Source: Parvularcula dongshanensis
Lineage (GTDB): Bacteria > Pseudomonadota > Alphaproteobacteria > Caulobacterales > Parvularculaceae
Reading direction: 5' to 3'
DNA: 64,000 nt
NCBI RefSeq assembly: GCF_014199615.1
Contig: NZ_JACHOB010000004.1
Coordinates: 124,001-188,000 of the forward strand
Part shown: piece by piece, positions 9,296 through 18,078 of the stretch
How positions within the stretch are numbered: position 1 is the stretch's first letter
Layout of the letters: each line of letters begins with the position of its first letter
Notes under the pieces: model-generated
What the model was told of the DNA's origin: nothing
Seen by the model: only the letters and a program-made list of their open reading frames with translations
The model's database searches: none
Translations under genes and position numbers: made by a program

Positions 9296-11038
9296 ATGCA
9301 GCAATGGAATATCTCCTTCAGGCCGGATTCGGCGTTCTCTACTCAACTCACCTTCCGGCGCTTCGTGAAACGACTACTGCTCCTCGTCCTGGTTTCGTTG
9401 CTCTGCCTTCTGCCCGCGCTCGACGGGGATAGAGGCTCATTCCGCGAGGAGGCCGCGGCGATCGGCGACGTCTTGGTATCGTCGGCGAACGCGGCGGAGG
9501 CGCAGCAGGACGAGAACCGAGCGGCACCTCAGGCCGCACCGTCGGAGGCCGAGGCGCAGGCACCGACGTCCGAGGCGCAAGCCACGCCGCCCCCTGCGCA
9601 GCAGAGCACGCCCTTCAGCTTCGACACCGTGATCGCCGAGGCCCGCGCCTTGGCGGCCGAACCCTATGCCGAGCCGACCGAACGCGCGCCGCGCGCCTTC
9701 GGCGACCTTACCTACGATCAGTACCGGCGCATCGAGTTCATCCGCGAGGAGGCCGAATGGGCGCAAGACGAGGGCAGCGCCTTCCGCGTCCACTACGTGC
9801 CGCAAGGCTTCCTCTATAAAGAGCCCGTGCGGCTCTCGCTCGTCGAGAACGGCACGGCGCAGCCGCGTCCGCTCGAGCCGTCGGAGTTCCGGTTCTTCGA
9901 CCTGCCGCTGTCGGACGAAGACAAGGCGGCACTGCGCTTCGCCGGCTTCAGGATCACGACGCCGCTCAACGCGCCCGGCAAGTGGGACGAGGTGATCAGC
10001 TTCCAAGGAGCGAGCTTCTTCCGCGCGCTGGGCGTCGGGAACACCTACGGCACCTCGGCGCGTGGCCTCGCGATCGGTACGGGCTCGCCCACCGGCGAGG
10101 AATTCCCCGCCTTCCGCGCCTTCTGGCTCGAACACCCCGCCCCCGGCGCGCGGACCATGACGATCTACGCCCTCATGGACAGCCGCAGCGTCGCCGGCGC
10201 CTTCCGCTTCGTCGTCACGCCCGGCCTTCAGACCGGCGTGGACGTCGAGGCCGTCTTCTTCCCCCGCCGCGACATCGCCGAGGCCGGGATCGCACCGCTC
10301 ACCTCCATGTTCGACTTCGGTCCGCAGGACCCCGCGCCCGAGCGTGCCGACTTCCGCCCCGGCGTCCACGACGCGGGTGGGCTCGGCATCGTCCAAGCGA
10401 ACGGCGAGTGGGTCTGGCGTCCGCTGACCAACCCCGAGCGGCTCGAGATCTCGAGCTTCGCCGAGCAGCCGCCGCGGGGCTTCGGCCTCCTGCAGCGCTC
10501 TCGCGACTTCAAGGACTACGAGGACATCGAGGCCCGTTACGACCTGCGGCCGAGCGTCTGGATCGAACCGAGAGAAGGCTTCGGCCTAGGGCGCCTCGTT
10601 CTGGTCGAGATTCCCACCGATAGTGAGGTCAACGACAACATCGTCACCTTCTGGCGCCCGGCGGAGCCGTGGAGGGCGGGGTCGGAGGTACGGGTCGCCT
10701 ACAGGATGTCCTGGGGCGCGACCGCGCCGGTCGTCGCGCCTGTGGCCGACGTGACGGCGACCCGGACGGGCCGCGCGCTGAACTCGAGGAACCAGATGTT
10801 CGCGATCGACTTCGACACGCAGGGCCTCGGCGCGGTCGGACCGCTGCGCGCCTCGGTGACGAGCAGCCAGGGCGAGATCCTGAACCCCGTCCTGGTCGCG
10901 AACCCGCACACGGGCGGGCACCGGCTGAGCTTCGAGATCGCGCCTGGCGACGCGCAGATCGCGGAGCTTCGGGCGCAGCTGCTCGCGGGCAATGGCGATA
11001 CGGCGAGCGAGACCTGGCTGTACCGGTGGCGGCCGTGA
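9296..11038 (+). CDS. opgG: Periplasmic glucan biosynthesis protein OpgG (MdoG)
   Basis: Periplasmic protein required for osmoregulated periplasmic glucan (OPG) backbone synthesis; E. coli OpgG/OpgD have been reported as beta-1,2-glucan-active enzymes (GH186). About 580 residues: an N-terminal signal/anchor (KRLLLLVLVSLLCLLPAL), a low-complexity Ala/Gln/Glu spacer, then the OpgG domain from FSFDTVIAEARALA through DYRRI-like YDQYRRIEFIREEAEW to the C-terminal immunoglobulin-like domain. GNTYGTSARGLAIGTGSPTGEEFP-type segments and DFGPQDPAPERADFRPGVHD are typical. ATG 9296 is used; GTG at 9365, directly before the hydrophobic stretch, is an alternative, and neither has a strong ribosome site. 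The gene overlaps opgH by 4 nt (GTGA). Confidence 0.93.
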   Translation: MQQWNISFRPDSAFSTQLTFRRFVKRLLLLVLVSLLCLLPALDGDRGSFREEAAAIGDVLVSSANAAEAQQDENRAAPQAAPSEAEAQAPTSEAQATPPPAQQSTPFSFDTVIAEARALAAEPYAEPTERAPRAFGDLTYDQYRRIEFIREEAEWAQDEGSAFRVHYVPQGFLYKEPVRLSLVENGTAQPRPLEPSEFRFFDLPLSDEDKAALRFAGFRITTPLNAPGKWDEVISFQGASFFRALGVGNTYGTSARGLAIGTGSPTGEEFPAFRAFWLEHPAPGARTMTIYALMDSRSVAGAFRFVVTPGLQTGVDVEAVFFPRRDIAEAGIAPLTSMFDFGPQDPAPERADFRPGVHDAGGLGIVQANGEWVWRPLTNPERLEISSFAEQPPRGFGLLQRSRDFKDYEDIEARYDLRPSVWIEPREGFGLGRLVLVEIPTDSEVNDNIVTFWRPAEPWRAGSEVRVAYRMSWGATAPVVAPVADVTATRTGRALNSRNQMFAIDFDTQGLGAVGPLRASVTSSQGEILNPVLVANPHTGGHRLSFEIAPGDAQIAELRAQLLAGNGDTASETWLYRWRP

Positions 11039-13191
11039 GCGAGGAGGCGGACGTCAGCCAACCGCCCCGGCCGCCTGAATCTCCACTCGCCATGCCGCAC
11101 CAATCCTTGCGGGCGGCGCCGAAGACGGCCCGACCGCGAGCCACGTCCAAGGCGTGGCGAAAGGGCTTCGTCGGCGCGGTGTCCGTGGGCGTGACGACCT
11201 TCGCCTGGGGCGAGATGTACCTCGTCCTGAACGTCGGCGGGATGACGGCGCTCGAATGGGTGCTGCTCTGCGTCTTCTGCCTCAACCTCGCCTGGATCGC
11301 CTTCGCCTTCGGCAGCGCGACCGTCGGCTTCCTGGTCGCCGCCTGGCGCGAACTGCGCCCGCCCAAGCGGTGCGAGCACGAGTTGACGGGGCGCACGGCA
11401 CTCCTCTTCCCGATCTACAACGAGGACGTGGCGAGCGTTTACGCCGGGATCGAAGCGGCGGCGAAGGGCCTGCGCGAGACGGCACCGAACGCCTTCGAGG
11501 CGTTCATCCTCTCCGATACGACCGACCCCGAGGTGGCCCTCATCGAGGAGGAGGCGTTCTTCCGCCTACGCGAGCGGATCGGCGAGGGCTTCTGCGTCTG
11601 GTACCGGCGCCGACCGATCAACACGGCACGGAAGTCCGGCAACGTCGAGGACTTCGTCACCCGATGGGGCGGCCGTTACGATCACATGATCGTCTACGAT
11701 GCGGACAGCCACATCGAGACGGAGACGCTTCTGGAGCTGACGCGGCGCATGTCGGCCTCGCCCGATACGGGGCTGATCCAGACGATCCCGCAGCTGATCG
11801 GCGGCAAGACCCTCTTCGCGAGGACGCAGCAATTCGCCGCCGCCCTTTACGGTCCTTTCCTCGGCACGGGCGTCGCCTGGTGGGCGCAGGACGAGGGCAA
11901 TTTCTGGGGCCACAACGCGATCATCCGCACCCGAGCCTTCGCCGAGGCCGCAGGGCTTCCCACCCTGCCGGGCCGCGCGCCCTTCGGCGGCACCATCCTC
12001 AGCCACGACTTCGTCGAGGCCGCGCTGTTGCGCCGTGCGGGCTGGCGGGTGCGGATCGCGAGCGAGGTCGGCGGCTCCTTCGAGGAGTGCCCGCCGACGA
12101 TCATCGACCTTACGATCAGGGACCGGCGCTGGTGCCAGGGGAACCTCCAGCATGCGGGCGTCCTCCTGCGGGCGAAGAAGCTGACCTGGACGAGCCGCCT
12201 GCACCTCATGATCGGGGTGATGTCCTACCTCGCCTCGCCGATGTGGCTCCTCTTGATCCTCGTCGGCATGGGGTTGTCGCTTCAGGGCAAGTTCCTCGCG
12301 CCCGACTACTTCGGTTCGGACCGGGCGCTGTTCCCGGACTGGCCGGTCATCGACTCCGCCCGCGCCCTCCGCCTCTTCTTCCTGACGATCGCGATCCTCT
12401 TCGCGCCGAAGCTCTACGGACTGCTGATCGGCCTTCTGTCGAAGGACTGGCGGCGCAAGGTGGGCCCGATCCGCACCGTGCTCGGTGTCCTTGCCGAGAC
12501 CGTTATCTCGGCCCTCATCGCGCCGATCCTCATGGCCGCGCAGACCGGATCCGTCGTCTCGATCCTACGCGGCAAGGACACGGGGTGGTCGCCGCAGCAG
12601 CGCGGCGACGAAGGCTACCGCTTCGGCGACGTGATGCGGCGGCACGCGGGCGCCATGGTCCTGGGCGTTGCGCTGATGACGGCCGCGCTTCTGATCTCGC
12701 CGGTCTTCGCGGTTTGGCTCTCCCCTGCGGGCATCGGCATGGTCCTCGCCGGTCCTCTGTCCTGGTGGACGGGCTCGCTCGGTGCGGGGCAGGGCGCGAA
12801 GCGGGCAGGCCTGATGCTGACGCCGACGGAAGTCGCGCTGCCGGCGCCGTACACGGACTCACGTGCCGTGCGGTCCGCCTATGAAGGCCTCACAGCGCCG
12901 AGCTTCACCGAGGCGCTGACCGACGGCGCCTGGCAGAAGCGGCGCAAAGCCTTGCCGGACCCGCATTGGCCCCTCGCCCGGGGCGAGGTTCACTCCGCCC
13001 TCGCGACGGGGGCGGCGAAGGTCCTCAGCCATGCGAGCGAGACCGACCTCGAGAGCTTTCTTACGAAGGCGGAGCGAATGGCCCTCCTCGACTCGCCGAC
13101 CGAGCTATCGCGCGCTCGGCGGCGCGTGCGGGCCGCCCGCGCCGAGCGGACGAAAAAGCCCGCGCTGCGGATCGTGGGCGCTCAGGGCTAG
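11035..13191 (+). CDS. opgH: Glucans biosynthesis glucosyltransferase OpgH (MdoH)
   Basis: Inner-membrane family-2 glucosyltransferase that makes the OPG backbone from UDP-glucose. About 718 residues from the GTG at 11035 that overlaps the opgG stop; ATG 11092 (MPHQSLRAA) is an alternative. After two N-terminal transmembrane helices the catalytic domain shows FPIYNEDVASVYAGIEAA, the metal-binding DADSHIE, the acceptor-site HDFVEAALLRRAGW and the processivity signature RRWCQGNLQH (Q/RxxRW type). At least four further transmembrane helices follow. No opgC/opgB-type modification gene is nearby. It converges on the minus-strand glucosidase with interlocked stop codons (CTAG, 13188-13191). Confidence 0.95.
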   Translation: MSEEADVSQPPRPPESPLAMPHQSLRAAPKTARPRATSKAWRKGFVGAVSVGVTTFAWGEMYLVLNVGGMTALEWVLLCVFCLNLAWIAFAFGSATVGFLVAAWRELRPPKRCEHELTGRTALLFPIYNEDVASVYAGIEAAAKGLRETAPNAFEAFILSDTTDPEVALIEEEAFFRLRERIGEGFCVWYRRRPINTARKSGNVEDFVTRWGGRYDHMIVYDADSHIETETLLELTRRMSASPDTGLIQTIPQLIGGKTLFARTQQFAAALYGPFLGTGVAWWAQDEGNFWGHNAIIRTRAFAEAAGLPTLPGRAPFGGTILSHDFVEAALLRRAGWRVRIASEVGGSFEECPPTIIDLTIRDRRWCQGNLQHAGVLLRAKKLTWTSRLHLMIGVMSYLASPMWLLLILVGMGLSLQGKFLAPDYFGSDRALFPDWPVIDSARALRLFFLTIAILFAPKLYGLLIGLLSKDWRRKVGPIRTVLGVLAETVISALIAPILMAAQTGSVVSILRGKDTGWSPQQRGDEGYRFGDVMRRHAGAMVLGVALMTAALLISPVFAVWLSPAGIGMVLAGPLSWWTGSLGAGQGAKRAGLMLTPTEVALPAPYTDSRAVRSAYEGLTAPSFTEALTDGAWQKRRKALPDPHWPLARGEVHSALATGAAKVLSHASETDLESFLTKAERMALLDSPTELSRARRRVRAARAERTKKPALRIVGAQG

Positions 13192-14765
13192 AGGCGTACG
13201 ATCAGCACACTGCCCGGCGGAAGCCGGGCGCTACCGTCCTCGAGCAAGCCACCATGGTCCATCGCCAGCGTCTCGGCGTCGCAAAGAGCCCGATCCGTGT
13301 AGGTGCCTTCAGTCTGGCCGAGGTTGAAGAGGCAGAGGATGCGTTCGCCCGCCTCCGACCGCTCGAAGATCAAGAGAGGCTCCGCCGAGTCGCGAAATGC
13401 GATCGTGCCCCGGCGCAGCGCCCGGTTCGCCTGGCGGAGCGCGAGGAAGCGGCGAGTGAAGGCAAGAGTGCTGTCCGGATCGGCCTCCTGCGCCTCTACG
13501 GATAAGGGCAGGTGGCGCGGGTCGATCGGCAACCAGGGCTCCGCGGCCGAGAAGCCCGCATCCGCCGACGTCCTCCACGGCATCGGCGTGCGGCAGCCGT
13601 CCCGACCAAGGCCTTCGGGCCAGAACCGAATCGCCTCGGGGTCGCGGAGCCGTTCGAAGGGAACCTCCGCCTGCGGCAGGCCGAGCTCCTCGCCCTGATA
13701 GAGGAAGGGCGTGCCGCGCAAACACAGAAGGAGGGCGAGAAGGAGCTTCGCGCGCGCCGGCGTCTCAGGCCCGCCCCAGCGGGTCAGGACGCGCGCGACG
13801 TCGTGGTTCGAGAACGACCAGGACGGCCAGGCGTCCTGCGACGTCCACGCCTCGAGCGAGCGGCGGATGAGGCTCGGCGTCAGGGCGTTCGCGTGCAGGA
13901 AGCTGAAGCTGTAGGCCGTATGGAGCCGTGCCGCCCCCTCCGTGTACTGCGTCATCCGCACGATGGGGTCAGCGCTGAAGACCTCCGCGACCATCATGCG
14001 GCCCTGGTGCTCGTCCGTCAGCGCGCGAAGCTTCGCGAGGAACTGCAAGGTTTCGGGACGGGAACGGTCGTAGAGATGGCGCTGGAAGTTGTAGGGCCGG
14101 TCGCCTGAATGGCCTTCCGCCACCGGATTGTCCCGAAGCTGCGCGTCGTGGACGTAGAAGTTCGCGACGTCGAGGCGGAAACCGTCGACGCCTCGGTCGA
14201 GCCAGAAGCGCGCGACGTTCAAGATCGCTTCGCGCACTGCGGGTTCGTGGAAGTTGAGGTCCGGCTGCTCTTCGAGGAAGTTGTGCAGGTAGTACTGCCG
14301 CCTGCGGCTGTCCCAACTCCAGGCGGCGCCGCCGAAGACGGAGAGCCAGTTGTTCGGCGGACCGCCGTCCGGGGCGGGGTCCGCCCAGACGTACCAGTCG
14401 GCCTTGGGGTTCGTCCGGTCCTTGCGGCTCTCCTGAAACCAAGGGTGCCTGTCGGAGCTGTGGGAGTAGACCTGGTCGATGATGAGCTTGAGGCCGCGGC
14501 CATGCGCCTCTTCGAGCAACCGGTCGAAACCGGCCAGGTCGCCGAACATGGGATCGATCCCGGTGTAGTCCGACACGTCGTAGCCGAAGTCGGCCATCGG
14601 CGAGGGGAAGACCGGCGAGAGCCAGATCGCGCCCACGCCGAGCGAGGCGACGTAGGGCAGCTTGCGCCGAATGCCTTCGAGGTCGCCGACGCCGTCCCCG
14701 TCCGTGTCGAGGAAGCTGCGCGGGTAGACCTGATAGAAGACGGCGTCCTTCCACCACTCGGACAT
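13188..14765 (-). CDS. GH13 alpha-glucosidase (second paralogue)
   Basis: Cytoplasmic GH13 glycosidase of 525 residues, beginning MSEWWKDAVFYQVYPRSFLD. Catalytic residues are present: Asp199 (DGFRLDVANF), Glu in MMVAEVFSAD and Asp in FSNHDVARV. The YSHSSD variant of the first conserved region is like that of GH13_23-type alpha-glucosidases. It has a clear ribosome site (AAGGAG nine bases before ATG 14765); longer upstream extensions overlap glpD and are spurious. It is closely similar to the 6023-7600 enzyme across the N-terminal half, indicating duplication, but lies on the opposite strand with opgGH between them. It is divergent from glpD by 78 bp. Confidence 0.93.
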   Translation of the reverse strand: MSEWWKDAVFYQVYPRSFLDTDGDGVGDLEGIRRKLPYVASLGVGAIWLSPVFPSPMADFGYDVSDYTGIDPMFGDLAGFDRLLEEAHGRGLKLIIDQVYSHSSDRHPWFQESRKDRTNPKADWYVWADPAPDGGPPNNWLSVFGGAAWSWDSRRRQYYLHNFLEEQPDLNFHEPAVREAILNVARFWLDRGVDGFRLDVANFYVHDAQLRDNPVAEGHSGDRPYNFQRHLYDRSRPETLQFLAKLRALTDEHQGRMMVAEVFSADPIVRMTQYTEGAARLHTAYSFSFLHANALTPSLIRRSLEAWTSQDAWPSWSFSNHDVARVLTRWGGPETPARAKLLLALLLCLRGTPFLYQGEELGLPQAEVPFERLRDPEAIRFWPEGLGRDGCRTPMPWRTSADAGFSAAEPWLPIDPRHLPLSVEAQEADPDSTLAFTRRFLALRQANRALRRGTIAFRDSAEPLLIFERSEAGERILCLFNLGQTEGTYTDRALCDAETLAMDHGGLLEDGSARLPPGSVLIVRL

Positions 14766-14843
14766 CGGCGTACTCCTTCGCTCGAAGCGGCCTAGCGCGG
14801 AGGGGCCGGCGACGCCTAGGCTGGTCGCACAGGGAGCGCTCAC

Positions 14844-16316
14844 TTGTACGACCTTCTCGTCATCGGCGGCGGCATAAACGGTGTCGGCGTGGCCCGGGAC
14901 GCCGCCGGGCGGGGCCTTCGCGTACTCCTTTGCGAGAGGGACGACCTCGCGAGCCACACCTCGTCGGCCTCGACCAAGCTCATCCATGGCGGCCTGCGCT
15001 ACCTCGAACATTACGAGTTCAAGCTGGTCCGGGAGTCGCTCGTCGAACGCGAGCGGCTCCTCGGCCTCGCGCCGCACATCATCTGGCCGCTTCGCTTCGT
15101 CCTGCCGCATCACAAGGGCCTGCGGCCGGCTTGGTTCCTTCGCCTCGGCCTCTTCCTCTACGATCACCTCGGCGGCCGGGAAGCCTTGCCGGGGACCCGG
15201 TCGGTCGACCTGACGGCGCCGCCCCATGCGGGCATCCTCGGCCGGGCCTACGAGAAGGGTTTCGAGTACTCCGACTGCTGGGTCGAAGACGCCCGTCTCG
15301 TCGTCCTGAGCGCGGTGGATGCGCAGGAGCGGGGGGCTGAGGTCCTGACCGGAACGGCATGCACCGGGCTGACCCGGCACGAGGACCGCTGGGATGCGGC
15401 GCTCACGAGCGCGGAGGGTTCAAGGGTCGTCGAGGCCAAAGCGGTCGTGAACGCCGCCGGGCCTTGGGTCGGCGAGGTCGCCGGGCTGGCCTTGCGCGGG
15501 CGGTCGAAGTCCTCGGTGCGCCTGGTCAAAGGCAGCCACGTCGTCGTGCCGAAACTCTATGAGGGCGGGCACGCCTACATCTTCCAGAACACCGACGACC
15601 GGATCGTCTTCGCGATCCCCTATGAGGACGACTTCACCCTGATCGGGACGACCGACGTGCCGCTCAATGACCCGAACGAAGCGGTGGCCGCGACCGACGA
15701 GGAGGTCGCCTACCTCTGCAAGCTGGCGAGTGACTACTTCGCGACCCCGGTCACGCCTGCGGACATCGTCTGGACCTATGCCGGCGTCCGGCCGCTCTTC
15801 GACGACGCCGAGGAGGACGCGTCCAAGGTGACACGCGACTACGAACTGGTCCTCGATCACGATGGAGGCGCACCGATCCTGTCTGTCTATGGCGGTAAGA
15901 TCACGACCTTCCGGCACCTCGCCGAGGACGCTCTGCGCGAGCTGGCAGACGTCTTCCCGCAGATGGGCGAGGCGTGGACGCAGGACGCGCCGTTGCCCGG
16001 CGGGGATCTTGGCAGCGGGTTCGACGCCTTCGCCGCCCGCTTCGCCGCGGCGCATGCTTGGCTGCCCGCGGCGCTCGCCCGTCGTCTGTGCCGAGCCTAC
16101 GGGACGAGGGCCGAACATGTGCTCGGCGAAGCGACGAGCCTTGCGGACCTTGGCGAGGCCTTCGCCGCCAGGCTGACGGAGGCTGAACTGCGCTACCTCG
16201 TCGAGGCGGAGTTCGCGCGGGGGCCGGACGACGTCCTGTGGCGCCGCTCCAAGCTCGGTCTGCACATGACGGAGGCGGAACGAGCGAGCGTCGCAGCCTG
16301 GTTCGACCGCCGCTAG
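14844..16316 (+). CDS. glpD: Aerobic glycerol-3-phosphate dehydrogenase
   Basis: FAD-dependent membrane-associated enzyme oxidising sn-glycerol-3-phosphate to dihydroxyacetone phosphate and feeding electrons to quinone. 490 residues, starting at TTG 14844 with AGGGAG upstream. The N-terminal FAD dinucleotide fold is YDLLVIGGGINGVGVARDAA; SHTSSASTKLIHGGLRYLE and WTYAGVRPLFDD are GlpD signatures; a C-terminal helical domain completes the normal length. No glpK, glpF or glpR is adjacent, so it is not in a classical glp operon. Its position beside opgGH and GH13 genes may be incidental, or may relate to glycerol-phosphate balance, since OPGs can carry phosphoglycerol. Stop codons interlock with the convergent tpsB gene (16313-16316). 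Confidence 0.95.
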   Translation: MYDLLVIGGGINGVGVARDAAGRGLRVLLCERDDLASHTSSASTKLIHGGLRYLEHYEFKLVRESLVERERLLGLAPHIIWPLRFVLPHHKGLRPAWFLRLGLFLYDHLGGREALPGTRSVDLTAPPHAGILGRAYEKGFEYSDCWVEDARLVVLSAVDAQERGAEVLTGTACTGLTRHEDRWDAALTSAEGSRVVEAKAVVNAAGPWVGEVAGLALRGRSKSSVRLVKGSHVVVPKLYEGGHAYIFQNTDDRIVFAIPYEDDFTLIGTTDVPLNDPNEAVAATDEEVAYLCKLASDYFATPVTPADIVWTYAGVRPLFDDAEEDASKVTRDYELVLDHDGGAPILSVYGGKITTFRHLAEDALRELADVFPQMGEAWTQDAPLPGGDLGSGFDAFAARFAAAHAWLPAALARRLCRAYGTRAEHVLGEATSLADLGEAFAARLTEAELRYLVEAEFARGPDDVLWRRSKLGLHMTEAERASVAAWFDRR

Positions 16317-17941
16317 CGCAGGAACGTCAGCTCGAAGCGGTGCCGGGCATGGCCGTCATCTTCGGTGTAGGGCGCGTCGCTCAGCGGCTGCGCCACTTCG
16401 TAAGCGAAGACGACATGTTCGCCTAATCCGATCCGCAAACCGCCGCCCGCCGAGAACAGGGTCTTGCCGTCGGCTCTGAAGTCCTGATCGTCGTTCCAGG
16501 TCGCCCCCGCATCCGCGTAGACGTAGGGTTCGATCCGAACCCGGCCGTCGTCGCGCTTCGTGGGAAGCCCGAGCTCGGCGTAGGCGGCGAGGCCGTCCTC
16601 ACCCAGGACCTCGCCGAAGTCGTAGCCGCGCCCGAAGTCGCCGCCGCCGATCGCGAACTCCTCTTGATAGACGACGGGATCGTCGGCGACTTGGAAGGTC
16701 GCGCCGAGTCCGATCGCCGCGCGGCCGAACCGTTGGCGCAGGACGCTGGACCCGCGCAGCGTGACGAAGCCGCCCTCCGCGTCGGGACGGCTGGAGTGCT
16801 CGGCGCTGCCGGTGTCGCCGACCGACAGGGTGAGGTCCGCCCGAAGCGCGCGCCCTCCGCCCGTGCCTTCGTAGACGAGGCCGCCACGCACCGCGCGCAT
16901 CTCGTCCTCGTAGAGCCGTTCGCCGTCCTCTTCCTCCGTCACGCGCGACGCCTCGACACTCGCGCTCCAGTAAAGGGCGCTGTCACGTCGAAGGCGGAGC
17001 GGCTGTCGCACACCGCCGACGATCTTGTTCATCGAACCATCGAGGTCGCGGTCGGGGAAGGCGCTGATGGGTGCGGTGGTCGACGCGGTGACGGCGACGA
17101 AGGGCCGTGCGCCGCCCTTGGTCGGGGCAGCGTCGTAGCGGACGACGCCGTAGCCGAGTTCGGAGGTCGCGGCGGGCTTGGTCATGAAGCCCAAGGATAG
17201 CCCGTCTCCGGGCGCGAAGAGGCTGTTCGCCTCGAGGCCGAGATAGGTCTTCACCGCCTCGCCGCGGCGCGTCCCCTTGTTCGTCGCGAAGAGGCGGCCA
17301 CCGAAGCGCTTCAGCCGGGCATCCACCTCGAGTGCGTACCGGTCCTCCGCGAGGCGGGCGGGGCGGACGGCGTCGATGACGAGGCCGGGCAGGCGGCGGG
17401 CCTGCTCGCTGGCGGCCTCCAGGTCTCGGGCTTGGGCCGGGGCCCCGGTGACGACCCGGGCGAAGGCGGCTTGCGCCGCGCCCGCGCCGGAGCCCTTGGC
17501 GTCGATGCGGACGACCTGGCCTTCGCTCAGCGCGATGCGGAGCGTGCCGCCCTCGATCGTCTGCGGCGGCAGGGCGGCCCGGGTGAGGTAGTAGCCGCGC
17601 GTCTGGTAGGCGGCGGACAGGGCGTCCGCCATCGCCTTGAGGTCACCGGTCTCAAGATCGCGCTTCTCATAGGCTTCGGTTACCGCCGCCAGTTCCGTCG
17701 CCGGAACGACGGTGTTGCCTTCGAAGGCGGCCTGCTCGAACCGGATCGACAGGGCGGAAGGCCTGCGCGAGCCCAAGCGGGAAGGGGGCGGGCTAGGCGC
17801 GTTGGCGGGCGCGGTCACGCGCGCGGCAACGAGGATACCGCTCTCTAGGGGCGTCTCGGCGAAGGTCGGCGCACTGTTGGCGAGGCCCACGCCCAGAAGC
17901 GCGACCGGTACCGTCCACTTTAAGAGAGATGGCCCACCCAT
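16313..17941 (-). CDS. TpsB/ShlB/FhaC/HecB-family outer-membrane secretion protein
   Basis: Omp85-superfamily transporter that normally exports a TpsA exoprotein in two-partner secretion. 542 residues with a signal peptide ending near NSAPTFAE. A POTRA domain follows (FEQAAFEGNTVVPATELAAV, TRGYYLTRAALPPQTIEGGT, residues roughly 65-150), then a 16-strand-barrel region. The family's barrel motif is clear in FAIGGGDFGRGYDFGEVLGE, the RGY loop-6 signature, followed by GLAAYAELGLP. The C-terminus FELTFLR departs from the usual terminal Phe. The gene is divergent from the FecR/solenoid-CHASE2 operon across a 137-bp gap. No gene with a hemagglutination-activity (TPS) domain is in the window, so its substrate is not obvious. 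Confidence 0.9.
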   Translation of the reverse strand: MGGPSLLKWTVPVALLGVGLANSAPTFAETPLESGILVAARVTAPANAPSPPPSRLGSRRPSALSIRFEQAAFEGNTVVPATELAAVTEAYEKRDLETGDLKAMADALSAAYQTRGYYLTRAALPPQTIEGGTLRIALSEGQVVRIDAKGSGAGAAQAAFARVVTGAPAQARDLEAASEQARRLPGLVIDAVRPARLAEDRYALEVDARLKRFGGRLFATNKGTRRGEAVKTYLGLEANSLFAPGDGLSLGFMTKPAATSELGYGVVRYDAAPTKGGARPFVAVTASTTAPISAFPDRDLDGSMNKIVGGVRQPLRLRRDSALYWSASVEASRVTEEEDGERLYEDEMRAVRGGLVYEGTGGGRALRADLTLSVGDTGSAEHSSRPDAEGGFVTLRGSSVLRQRFGRAAIGLGATFQVADDPVVYQEEFAIGGGDFGRGYDFGEVLGEDGLAAYAELGLPTKRDDGRVRIEPYVYADAGATWNDDQDFRADGKTLFSAGGGLRIGLGEHVVFAYEVAQPLSDAPYTEDDGHARHRFELTFLR

Positions 17942-18078
17942 ATCCAGCCGGTAGCGCGGGCCGAGTTAAGGCGAGCTTACAAGAGCTTGTCTAATTATGG
18001 TTTACGCTTGTTTACCTCGTTTCTTGTCCTTCCGTTCACGCGCTGGCGCGAAGTGGTCGTATTGGAGAGGATACCCGC
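17942..18078. promoter_or_regulatory. Divergent control region between tpsB-like and FecR-solenoid genes
   Basis: A 137-bp gap serving both directions, noticeably AT-richer than its surroundings. It holds TTAA-N7-TTAC at 17966-17980, one base from the CtrA consensus TTAA-N7-TTAA, and the direct repeat GTTTAC-GCTT-GTTTAC at 18000-18015. The ribosome site GGAGAGG (18064-18070) serves the plus-strand gene. Regulator identity is inference. Confidence 0.4.

Noticed and set aside
14766-15380. N-terminal extension of the second alpha-glucosidase
   Set aside because: Runs antisense through glpD and has no conserved sequence; AAGGAG decides the start at 14765.
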